Assembly: GCA_045661365.1 (NCBI GenBank)
Contig: JAZRFL010000020.1
Coordinates: 1 to 10,518, forward strand
Reading direction: 5' to 3'
Origin: UMGS1484 sp045661365
GTDB taxonomy: Bacteria > Bacillota > Clostridia > Oscillospirales > Acutalibacteraceae
Length of the DNA stretch: 10,518 nt
The position numbers and the translations under genes are program-made. The notes under the pieces are model-generated. The model saw only the letters and a program-made list of their open reading frames with translations. It searched no databases and had not been told where the DNA came from. Below are positions 1 to 5,817 of the stretch, one piece after another (the first letter of the stretch is position 1; the number at the start of each line of letters is the position of its first letter).

Positions 1-53
1 ACCTACAACTAACCCTTAGGAGGGGTTTGTTATATCCATTTAACTATGTAGGC
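1..53 (-). tRNA. tRNA-Arg (anticodon CCT), 5' part, cut by the window edge
   Basis: Read on the minus strand from 53 to 1, the sequence folds as the first about 53 nt of a tRNA. The 5' acceptor strand is GCCTACA (53-47) and positions 8-9 are TA. The D-stem GTTA/TAAC encloses an 8-nt loop containing GG. The anticodon stem AACCC/GGGTT pairs 23-27 with 11-15 around the 7-nt loop CTCCTAA (22-16). The anticodon is CCT (20-18), which reads the Arg codon AGG. It is followed by a 5-nt variable region and the start of the T-stem, TAGGT (5-1). The T-loop, the 3' acceptor strand and any CCA lie outside the window. A consensus promoter sits just upstream. The stems pair perfectly, so the identity is secure apart from the missing third of the molecule. 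Confidence 0.93.
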
Positions 54-64
54 AACTGCACCTC

Positions 65-93
65 ATTATAATAGAATTCGCCCCGTTTGTCAA
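65..93 (-). promoter_or_regulatory. Consensus sigma-70/SigA promoter of tRNA-Arg
   Basis: On the minus strand a perfect -35 TTGACA (93-88) is separated by exactly 17 nt from a perfect -10 TATAAT (70-65). The expected start point is near 58, about 5 nt before the mature 5' end of the tRNA-Arg at 53. That is the usual arrangement for a short-leader tRNA transcript. The -35 hexamer lies entirely in the loop of the hairpin at 77-107, and the 3' arm of that hairpin forms most of the spacer. Confidence 0.9.
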
Positions 94-107
94 TGTAACG
101 GGGCGAA
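77..107 (-). terminator. Hairpin after the ydcF-like gene, probable terminator
   Basis: A perfect 11-bp inverted repeat (TTCGCCCCGTT at 77-87 with AACGGGGCGAA at 97-107) encloses a 9-nt loop. It begins 6 nt after the stop codon of the ydcF-like gene. In the minus direction the following tract (TTCTATTATAAT) is only moderately T-rich. In the plus direction the stem is followed by GAATTTTTAAT, a better tract, but no plus-strand gene is seen that would use it. It most likely ends the ydcF-like transcript. It overlaps the promoter of the tRNA gene. Confidence 0.7.
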
Positions 108-113
108 GAATTT

Positions 114-860
114 TTAATATCCCAAAATCAAGGTTTTGTAAACCGCTATCACTTCTCGTGCCCAATATCCCGGTATCATGGTGGGACGGGTGATACAATT
201 CACGGCGGACGGTGTCAAGCCGTTTTGCCGTGCGAAATACGCCGAGCGCCATTGATGAAACGCGTCTGACACGATCGCCACGTTAGGATTCCATCCTTTT
301 TGTTGAATCAAGTTTGCGGCAAAAGTCATATTCTCGCAGGTATTGGTGGAGCGTTCTTCCAATACGATTCGATGCGCTTCGATTCCGTTGGCCACCAAAT
401 AATTATATATGGCCCGAGCCTCGGTAATGGTGGCTCCTTCTCCCAGTCCACCGGTTGCCACACAGTTGGAATCGGGATGTTGCTTTAAATATTCCACAGC
501 GGCATCACACCGATCCTGCAACATCACGCTGGGACTGTCCCCTAACACCTGACAGCCCATTACCACCACGGTGGCATTATTTTGCGGGGTTTGCCATGCG
601 GCATGGATCATTAACCCTAAGGGAACCAATACCATAGTAACTGCTACCGCAACCACCAAACAGCCGCTGATCAGCACCGTTTTGTGTCGCAACAAAAAAG
701 GTTTCACCTTTTCCCAAAACCAAAAAACCGTTGCAACCGACAAAAAGCCCACCGCAGGATAAACCATGCCAATATGCAGCATGCCAACCAACACGGGGGA
801 CAAAAACCACCCTGTCAACAACAGACAAAGGATTACTCCGATTTTTCGCACGGTTTTCAT
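114..860 (-). CDS. YdcF/SanA/ElyC-like membrane protein (DUF218 family)
   Basis: A 248-residue protein. The N-terminal third is hydrophobic, with three likely membrane segments (about 7-27, 33-49 and 61-87) and positively charged connecting stretches. A DUF218 domain follows from about 96 to 245. Motifs typical of the family are visible: VVVMGCQV...PSVMLQDRCDAA (98-121), the glycine-rich ATGGLGEGATITEA (135-148), EERSTNTCEN (168-177) and SDAFHQWRS (198-206). E. coli relatives (SanA, ElyC, YdcF) are tied to envelope integrity and peptidoglycan or lipid-carrier metabolism. The reaction is not firmly known and I assign none. The start has a good ribosome site, AGGAGG at 867-872, 6 nt upstream. 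The gene lies between two hairpins: one ends only about 20 nt before its start codon, and the other follows its stop. Confidence 0.88.
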   Translation of the reverse strand: MKTVRKIGVILCLLLTGWFLSPVLVGMLHIGMVYPAVGFLSVATVFWFWEKVKPFLLRHKTVLISGCLVVAVAVTMVLVPLGLMIHAAWQTPQNNATVVVMGCQVLGDSPSVMLQDRCDAAVEYLKQHPDSNCVATGGLGEGATITEARAIYNYLVANGIEAHRIVLEERSTNTCENMTFAANLIQQKGWNPNVAIVSDAFHQWRSAYFARQNGLTPSAVNCITRPTMIPGYWAREVIAVYKTLILGY

Positions 861-880
861 AGTGTTCCTCCTGTCAAGAA

Positions 881-908
881 AAATACGCCCCTAAATGGGG
901 GCGTATTT
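881..908 (-). terminator. Intrinsic terminator of the iscS-iscU-yebC unit
   Basis: AAATACGCCCC (881-891) pairs perfectly with GGGGCGTATTT (898-908) around a 6-nt loop. In the minus direction the stem runs into TATTTTTCTT, a good U-tract. It starts 9 nt after the yebC stop codon. The hairpin ends only 8 nt before the ribosome site of the ydcF-like gene, which leaves no room for a promoter between them. Partial readthrough or regulated termination is therefore possible. Confidence 0.88.
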
Positions 909-917
909 CAGCATCGA

Positions 918-1640
918 TCAGTTATTCCAGTTATGCCAAACAGCTTGCACGTCGTCGTTTTCTTCCAACATATCGATCAGCCGTTCCATTTTTTGGATAT
1001 GCTCCTCATCGGTCAGTTCGGTGTCGGTAGAGGCGATGTATTCCACTTCGGCAGAAACGAAGGAGTAGCCCTTAGCGTCCAAAGCATCGCGCACGGTACC
1101 CAATTCATTGGGGTCGGTAGCGATTTCAAACAAATCCTCGGTGGCGGTGAAATCGTCGGCACCAGCTTCCAACGCATCTTCCATTACGGTGTCTTCGTCC
1201 AGCCCTTCGGCTTCAATGCGAAGCATACCTACACGGTTAAACATGTACATAACCGAGCCGGATTGCCCCAAGTTACCGCCGTTTTTGTCGAAGTAATGGC
1301 GCATATCCCCTGCGGTACGGTTGCGGTTGTCGGTAAGGGTTTCTACGATTACGGCAACCCCGTTGGGGCCATAGCCTTCATAAACCAGACTTTCGTAATC
1401 GGCACCGCCCGATTCACCCGAAGCCTTTTTGATGATACGTTCAATGTTGTCATTGGGCACGTTGTTTGCCTTGGCTTTGGCAATACAGTCGCGGAGCCGT
1501 GCATTGTTGTTGGGGTCGGGACCGCCTTCTCGCACAATAATGGACATTTCACGTCCAATTTTGGTAAAGATCTTTGCCTTTTGGGCGTCGGTCTTTTCTT
1601 TTTTTCGTTTAATATTGTTCCACTTAGAATGTCCGGACAT
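918..1640 (-). CDS. yebC: YebC/PmpR/TACO1 family protein
   Basis: A 240-residue full-length member of the YebC family, opening with the hallmark MSGHSKWNNIKRKKEKTD and continuing with KIFTKIGREM (25-34), VPNDNIERIIKKA (59-71), YEGYGPNGVAVIVETLTDNRNRT (87-109, nearly invariant) and the GGNLGQSGSVMYMF segment (120-133). Members have been described as DNA-binding transcriptional regulators. More recent work on this family and on mitochondrial TACO1 points to a role at the ribosome in translating difficult sequences such as proline stretches. The sequence here does not decide between them. It is cytoplasmic. The start has GGGAGG at 1650-1655, 9 nt upstream. The TAA of iscU (1658-1656) directly abuts this site, so the two genes are almost certainly co-transcribed. 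A strong terminator follows. Confidence 0.96.
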   Translation of the reverse strand: MSGHSKWNNIKRKKEKTDAQKAKIFTKIGREMSIIVREGGPDPNNNARLRDCIAKAKANNVPNDNIERIIKKASGESGGADYESLVYEGYGPNGVAVIVETLTDNRNRTAGDMRHYFDKNGGNLGQSGSVMYMFNRVGMLRIEAEGLDEDTVMEDALEAGADDFTATEDLFEIATDPNELGTVRDALDAKGYSFVSAEVEYIASTDTELTDEEHIQKMERLIDMLEENDDVQAVWHNWNN

Positions 1641-1655
1641 GGTTTGGTTCCTCCC

Positions 1656-2096
1656 TTAAATATTACAGCAACCGCCGTCATGGCAGTGTTCACATTCCGA
1701 AATATTGCCCACAATGGGAGTGGGATCGATTCCTTGACGGGTATAGTAGTCGGCGATGGCAGCTTTAATGGATTGCTCTGCCAATACCGAGCAATGAATT
1801 TTATGAGCGGGCAGTCCACCCAAGGCTTCTACCACCGCTTTGTTGGAAAGGGTCAGAGCCTCCTCAATGGTTTTACCCATGATCATTTCGGTAGCAATCG
1901 AGCTGGTAGCAATGGCTGAGCCGCAACCGTAGGTTTTGAACTTCACGTCTTTAATGCGACCGTCTTCTACCTTAATATACATTTCCAAAATATCGCCCCA
2001 TTTGGCGTTCCCCACTTCGCCGATTCCGTCTGCGTCGGCAATCTCGCCCACGTTGCGGGGGTTGGCAAAATGTTCCATAACTTGTTCGGTATACAT
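1656..2096 (-). CDS. iscU: Fe-S cluster assembly scaffold IscU/NifU-like, with a Cys-to-Trp change at the first ligand position
   Basis: A 146-residue scaffold on which [2Fe-2S] clusters are built with sulfur from the desulfurase encoded just upstream. The family opening MYTEQVMEHFANPRNVGEI is clear, followed by VGNAKWGD (28-35), KTYGCGSAIATSS (54-66) and KIHCSVLAEQS (99-109). C58 and C102 match the second and third cluster ligands, and D35 matches the conserved Asp. The first ligand position, normally Cys in a G-N-x-x-C-G-D motif, is W33 (codon TGG). The C-terminal tail carries C135-x-x-C138 and C143-C144 plus histidines, absent from E. coli IscU. An upstream in-frame ATG at 2126 is rejected: the ATG at 2096 has AAGGAG (2105-2110) 8 nt upstream, matches the family start, and overlaps the iscS stop by 1 nt (TGATG). 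Confidence 0.94.
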   Translation of the reverse strand: MYTEQVMEHFANPRNVGEIADADGIGEVGNAKWGDILEMYIKVEDGRIKDVKFKTYGCGSAIATSSIATEMIMGKTIEEALTLSNKAVVEALGGLPAHKIHCSVLAEQSIKAAIADYYTRQGIDPTPIVGNISECEHCHDGGCCNI

Positions 2097-3277
2097 CAGG
2101 CATTCTCCTTTACAATTCTTTCCCACAAGGGGGACATAGCCCGCAGGCGCTCCACAATGGGAGGCAGGGCTTCTAATATAGCATCCACATCTTCTTTGGT
2201 GGTGTCTTCACCAAAAGACAACCGCAAAGAACCATGGGCAATTTCATGGGGCAGACCAATAGACAACAACACGTGGCTGGGGTCAAGCGAACCGGAGGTA
2301 CAAGCCGAGCCGGAAGAAGCGCAAATGCCCTTCATGTCCAGCATAAGCAACAAGGATTCCCCTTCAATTCCCTCGAAGCACATATTCACGTTGCTCGGCA
2401 AGCGATTTACACGATGTCCGTTGACACGGGAGCGATTGATATGCAGAGCGTTTTCCATAAAGTAATCACGGAGCTGTTGCAATTTGACAGCGGTTTCATC
2501 CATAGAAGCAACCGCCAAGGTAACGGCTTCGCCAAGACCAACAATGCCTGCCACGTTTTCGGTACCGGCACGGCGATTGCGTTCTTGGGCGCCGCCGTCA
2601 ATAAGCACCGCAGGCAGTACCCCACGGCGAATATACAAAGCCCCTACCCCTTTGGGACCATGGAATTTATGGGCCGAAAGGGACAGCATGTCCACACCCA
2701 ATTCTTCTACGTTGACCGAAATATGACCTACCGCTTGCACCGCATCGGTATGGAACACCACACCCTTTTCTTTACAAACAGCCGCCAATTCTTTGATAGG
2801 CTGAATGGTACCGATCTCGTTGTTAGCCATCATAATGGTAACCAATCCCGTTTCGGGGGTAATGGCATCGGCAAGGTCTTGCACCCGTACCAAACCATCT
2901 TCATACACAGGAAGCAACGTAACGGTAAAGCCTTGTTTTTCCAACGCTTTTAAGGCGTGCAATACTGCATGATGCTCAAAAGCCGAAGAAATAATGTGGG
3001 TTTTGCCCTTTTTCTTCATGGCTTGCGCATAGCCTTTGATTGCCCAGTTGTCACTTTCGCTGCCGCCCGAGGTAAAATAGATCTCATTTACCCGTGCCCC
3101 CAGCGCTACCGCCACCTGTTCACGGGCGGTCTCTACTGCCACTTTGGAGTCCTCGCTAAAAGAATACAAGCTGGACGGATTGGCATATTGGGTGGTGAGG
3201 TAAGGCATCATTTTTTCCAACACCGCAGGAGAAAGTGCGGTGGTTGCCGCATTGTCGGCATATATTAATTTCTTCAT
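2096..3277 (-). CDS. iscS: Cysteine desulfurase, NifS/IscS class I/II fold
   Basis: A 393-residue PLP enzyme that removes sulfur from L-cysteine as an enzyme-bound persulfide for Fe-S cluster (and often tRNA thiolation) pathways. Visible signatures are YADNAATT near the N-terminus, TSGGSESDNWAI (69-80, phosphate binding), EHHAV (101-105), NNEIGTIQP (152-160), HTDAVQAVG (176-184), SLSAHKFHGPKGVG (199-212) with PLP lysine K204, RAGTENV (236-242), and SSGSACTSG (321-329) with the sulfur-carrying C326. Length and order are normal for the family. The start has AAGGAG (3285-3290) 7 nt upstream. It is translationally coupled to iscU by a 1-nt overlap. No iscR-like regulator gene lies immediately upstream. 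A cohesin-like gene ends there instead. Confidence 0.96.
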   Translation of the reverse strand: MKKLIYADNAATTALSPAVLEKMMPYLTTQYANPSSLYSFSEDSKVAVETAREQVAVALGARVNEIYFTSGGSESDNWAIKGYAQAMKKKGKTHIISSAFEHHAVLHALKALEKQGFTVTLLPVYEDGLVRVQDLADAITPETGLVTIMMANNEIGTIQPIKELAAVCKEKGVVFHTDAVQAVGHISVNVEELGVDMLSLSAHKFHGPKGVGALYIRRGVLPAVLIDGGAQERNRRAGTENVAGIVGLGEAVTLAVASMDETAVKLQQLRDYFMENALHINRSRVNGHRVNRLPSNVNMCFEGIEGESLLLMLDMKGICASSGSACTSGSLDPSHVLLSIGLPHEIAHGSLRLSFGEDTTKEDVDAILEALPPIVERLRAMSPLWERIVKENA

Positions 3278-3314
3278 GATACATCTCCTTAGAAGAAAGA
3301 AAAATCACAAGTTA

Positions 3315-3330
3315 AGAGTAGGTACACTCT
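3315..3330. promoter_or_regulatory. Candidate operator upstream of iscS: inverted repeat AGAGT-N6-ACTCT
   Basis: The palindromic half-sites AGAGT (3315-3319) and ACTCT (3326-3330) flank AGGTAC. They lie just downstream of the putative -10 box and predicted start point of the iscS promoter, and upstream of its ribosome site. That position would suit a repressor. Fe-S operons are commonly controlled by Rrf2-family regulators such as IscR, but I cannot match this repeat to a known IscR box. A 5-bp repeat could arise by chance. Confidence 0.35.
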
Positions 3331-3339
3331 CGACACATT

Positions 3340-3348
3340 AGTATACCA
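3340..3348 (-). promoter_or_regulatory. Probable extended -10 promoter of the iscS-iscU-yebC operon
   Basis: On the minus strand the tract 3348-3340 reads TGGTATACT, a TG-n-TATACT extended -10 element in an otherwise non-coding gap. At the usual 17-nt spacing the -35 region (3363-3368, TAGATT) does not resemble TTGACA, which fits extended -10 promoters that depend less on a -35. The predicted start point is near 3333, giving a 5' leader of about 55 nt. It lies between the terminator of the preceding gene and iscS. Confidence 0.6.
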
Positions 3349-3399
3349 CACCCTTTCTCCAAAATCTACCCTTTTTGACAAGAATTTTTCATTTTTTCA

Positions 3400-3428
3400 A
3401 AAGAAAATGCCCGAGGGATTCCTCGGGC
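3400..3428 (-). terminator. Intrinsic terminator after the two-domain cohesin-like gene
   Basis: On the minus strand GCCCGAGG (3428-3421) pairs perfectly with CCTCGGGC (3416-3409) around a 4-nt loop, followed by ATTTTCTTTTG (3408-3398). It begins 24 nt after the stop codon of the gene at 3453-5081. It separates the lepA-cohesin-ktr cluster from the Fe-S operon. Confidence 0.9.
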
Positions 3429-3452
3429 AAAGGGTTATTTATAAAATCTTTT

Positions 3453-5081
3453 TTAGTCGACCGGTTGCTTTGTAATTTGTTTTTTACGACGAAGCAACAC
3501 CACAAGCGCAACACCGCCGCCCAACACAGAAACCGCCGCAATCACAAGAAAAATCAACAGGATGTGGGATCCGCTCGTCTCATTTGCGGAAGACTTGTCA
3601 GGTTGGTTAATCCGACCAAGATCGGGGGCAGTATTCGGCTGCTGTGCCGTCGAATCGGGTTGCGTAATCGCACCAATGGTCAAGGTCTCGTTGTTCGGTG
3701 CTATCGGCTCGTTGGATGGCAAATCGGTTTGCGGAGCATCGGTCGAAGGAGCTTGAGCATCCATGAGCTCTTGCAACAAGTTGGGAGATTTCGCATCTTC
3801 AGAAGCATAACCAAAGTCTTCAACAGGCAACATTTCCAAAAACTCTTTATATTTGTCCGTCATAGCCGAACCACCGGAAGAAGGAGACTCGGTAACCGGC
3901 TTGGTGGACGGTATGGGAGACGGTCTGGGAACAACCGGTTCGACTGCGATATCGGGCAGTTCAAGTTTGGCGGAGCCCCAAGGCATGATGCGACCATCCA
4001 AAGTCGTTACGTTATAGGTGCATTGATTGTCATAATGGGCAATTGAGTCCACATGAAGCACCAACGGAACACCATCGGCAGGCAATTCTTTGATCACTTT
4101 AAAATAAAAGGTACATAAAACCCCCGATTCCCATAAGCCATATTCGGTAGTCATGGCGGCTTTTATACCACGACTGCCGTCGGCAAGCGTTACGGTCTCG
4201 TCGCTGGACACGCTAAGGGCTTTACTCTCATTCAGCACCGGACCATTGGTAATATACTCCTTATTATCTCTGCGACCAATGCGATACGTTACCGTTAGGT
4301 ACTCGGTCGGAATAGAAACCGACCACGCCAGCGCACCGATTTCGGATTGACCGCTTACCAAAACGTTGACCCACACTACATCGCCTACCCTTGCTTCATC
4401 GGAGTTTATGCCAAAGGTAACCGATTTTTCTCCCGACGAAGCAATTGGTGGTTTCGGGGTCGGAGTGGGAGTAGGATTGGGTTTTGGCGTAGGCTTGGGC
4501 AAGGTGGCAAGGTTAGACAAATTGGGTCTTGCCGGCACAGGTGTTCCTTCGGGCACTACGCTACCGTCATAGGTAAAAAGCTCAAAATCCCGATAACTTT
4601 CTTCATGATGGGATATGCAATCTATGCGGCATTCCAACGGCACACCGTCGACAGGCAATTCGTTTATGATTTGGAAATAAAAGGTGCAAAAAACGCCCGA
4701 TTCCCATAAGCCGTCAATAGTAGAAACTACCGCTTTGACACCGTAATCACCGTTGCGAAGCTGAATTTGACCGTTTGAATAATACAGCGGTACCCCGTCG
4801 GTAACAGGCACATTTCCCGGGGTGCAGTACACCTTTTTGCCGTTGCCGTCGTCTACAGCAACCGCCTTTAAATAATCAGTCGGCACGGGAATAGCAACCT
4901 CCAGCGCCCCAATCTGAGAATTTCCGCTTATGATCACGTCAATTGCCACCACGTCTCCCACCGAGCCTTGGGCAGAGCACACGGCAATTGCCACCGGAAT
5001 TTTGTTTGCGGCATTGGCAATAATGGCAAAGTTAGAAAGACACATTACTACTAAAAGTATGCAAATAAGAGTTTTTTTCAT
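3453..5081 (-). CDS. Secreted, membrane-anchored protein with two cohesin-like domains
   Basis: A 542-residue protein. A signal peptide (1-25, ending near IANAAN) precedes cohesin-like domain 1 (about 29-176), a proline/threonine linker (about 180-216, KPTPKPNPTPTPTPKPP), cohesin-like domain 2 (about 218-368), a low-complexity Pro/Ser/Thr/Asn-rich stalk (about 378-505), one membrane segment (507-530), and a short positive tail RRKKQITKQPVD. Each domain shows V-G-D-V-V-x-(I/V)-x-V near its start, S-x-IGAL, and GLWESGV-x-CTFYF towards its end. This is a beta-sandwich pattern like cohesins, whose known role is binding dockerin modules on enzymes or scaffoldins. It should sit on the outer face of the membrane with only the tail inside. 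It has no LPxTG sorting motif. The stalk holds one more ordered-looking stretch (409-442, acidic, with EFLEMLP and LLQELMDA). AAAGGAG at 5091-5097 supports the start. The gene follows ktrA by 79 nt and is ended by a strong terminator. The cohesin assignment rests on sequence pattern only. Confidence 0.8.
   Translation of the reverse strand: MKKTLICILLVVMCLSNFAIIANAANKIPVAIAVCSAQGSVGDVVAIDVIISGNSQIGALEVAIPVPTDYLKAVAVDDGNGKKVYCTPGNVPVTDGVPLYYSNGQIQLRNGDYGVKAVVSTIDGLWESGVFCTFYFQIINELPVDGVPLECRIDCISHHEESYRDFELFTYDGSVVPEGTPVPARPNLSNLATLPKPTPKPNPTPTPTPKPPIASSGEKSVTFGINSDEARVGDVVWVNVLVSGQSEIGALAWSVSIPTEYLTVTYRIGRRDNKEYITNGPVLNESKALSVSSDETVTLADGSRGIKAAMTTEYGLWESGVLCTFYFKVIKELPADGVPLVLHVDSIAHYDNQCTYNVTTLDGRIMPWGSAKLELPDIAVEPVVPRPSPIPSTKPVTESPSSGGSAMTDKYKEFLEMLPVEDFGYASEDAKSPNLLQELMDAQAPSTDAPQTDLPSNEPIAPNNETLTIGAITQPDSTAQQPNTAPDLGRINQPDKSSANETSGSHILLIFLVIAAVSVLGGGVALVVLLRRKKQITKQPVD
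4101..4139. repeat. Dispersed repeat copy 1 within cohesin-like coding DNA
   Basis: This stretch encodes the GLWESGVLCTFYF block of domain 2 in the 542-residue protein. It matches 35 of 39 bases with 4674-4712 (domain 1 of the same gene), and a more diverged copy lies at about 9422-9460 in the 330-residue paralogue. It marks duplication of the domain rather than a mobile element. Confidence 0.75.
4674..4712. repeat. Dispersed repeat copy 2 within cohesin-like coding DNA
   Basis: Partner of 4101-4139 (35/39 identical), encoding GLWESGVFCTFYF of domain 1. Two of the four differences fall within the codons for the Leu/Phe and Lys/Gln changes. Conservation at DNA level suggests a fairly recent intragenic domain duplication or gene conversion. 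Confidence 0.75.
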
Positions 5082-5160
5082 ATAGATCCTCTCCTTTCTA
5101 CTTATTAAACGAATGAAACGGGAAATTTACTCACCAAAAATTCCAAAAAATGCAAAATTT

Positions 5161-5805
5161 TTATTTAAAGCAATTTTGCACGTCTTTTCCTTTGCCCAAC
5201 ACCAAAACGGTGTCGGTTTCCAAAAAAGGAATATTGGGAGACAAGGCAGGATTCAGTTTGCCTTGCTGTTTGATTGCCAAAATATTGATGTTGTATTTTT
5301 TACGAATATCTAATTGCAACAACGATTTTCCCACCCAATCTTCGGGAACGGGAATTTCAAAAATTGCATGGTCATCATCTAATTCAATATAATCCAAAAT
5401 ATGGTCGGAGCTGTAACGAATGGCTGTCCAATTGGCCAATTGTTGTTCAGGATAAACGATCTCGTCGGCACCGTTTTTCAGCAAAAACTTGGCGTGCACC
5501 CCACGGGCGGCACGAGATACCACAAAACGAGCGCCCAAATCCTTTAACAGCGACGTGGTTTCCAAGGAGTTTTGAAAATTGTCACCAATCGCGACAATAC
5601 AAACGTCGTAATTGTCAATGCCCAAGGATCGCAAAAAATCCGGGTTGGTAGAATCACCGATTTGCGAACCGGTCACGTAAGGCAACACCGACTCTACCCG
5701 TTGTTCGTTGATGTCCACCGCCATGACTTGATGATGCAATTCATTTAATTTTCGCGCCACGTGACGGCCGAATCGTCCTAATCCAATCAACAAAATACTT
5801 TTCAT
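5161..5805 (-). CDS. ktrA: KtrA/TrkA-type RCK regulatory subunit of a K+ uptake system
   Basis: A 214-residue soluble protein, the usual size for single-RCK KtrA. Residues 1-120 form the RCK-N Rossmann domain: ILLIGLGRFGRHVA (4-17) gives the GxGxxG nucleotide loop, and D31 ends the second strand (AVD). GDSTNPDFL (50-58) and VVSRA (95-99) follow as in the family. Residues about 135-210 form RCK-C. Octameric rings of such proteins bind ATP/ADP or NAD(H), and often cyclic-di-AMP in Firmicutes through the C domain, to gate the membrane subunit. Ligand choice here is not decided by the sequence. The ribosome site TAAGGAG (5814-5820) includes the TAA stop codon of ktrB, so the two are translated together. 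Confidence 0.93.
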   Translation of the reverse strand: MKSILLIGLGRFGRHVARKLNELHHQVMAVDINEQRVESVLPYVTGSQIGDSTNPDFLRSLGIDNYDVCIVAIGDNFQNSLETTSLLKDLGARFVVSRAARGVHAKFLLKNGADEIVYPEQQLANWTAIRYSSDHILDYIELDDDHAIFEIPVPEDWVGKSLLQLDIRKKYNINILAIKQQGKLNPALSPNIPFLETDTVLVLGKGKDVQNCFK

Positions 5806-5817
5806 TTGTTACACTCC

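Noticed and set aside
872..877. TTGACA on the minus strand just upstream of the ydcF-like gene
   Set aside because: At 17-nt spacing the -10 position reads ACCGTG and already lies inside the coding region, so it is not a promoter for that gene.
684..1919. Long plus-strand open frame of 411 codons
   Set aside because: It lies antisense across the ydcF-like start, yebC and iscU, which have strong family matches and ribosome sites. Its translation is rich in Phe, His and Gly with no recognisable domain, typical of a shadow frame.
2097..2126. Upstream ATG of iscU at 2126
   Set aside because: It would put the AAGGAG ribosome site inside the coding region and add 10 residues not seen in the family. 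The ATG at 2096 fits the family start.
2234..2953. Plus-strand open frame of 239 codons inside iscS
   Set aside because: It is fully antisense to the well-conserved cysteine desulfurase, with no ribosome site and no domain pattern.
5082..5160. T-rich stretch after ktrA as a terminator, or a promoter for the two-domain cohesin-like gene
   Set aside because: I found no stable hairpin before the T-runs and no -35/-10 pair at acceptable spacing, so I annotate neither.
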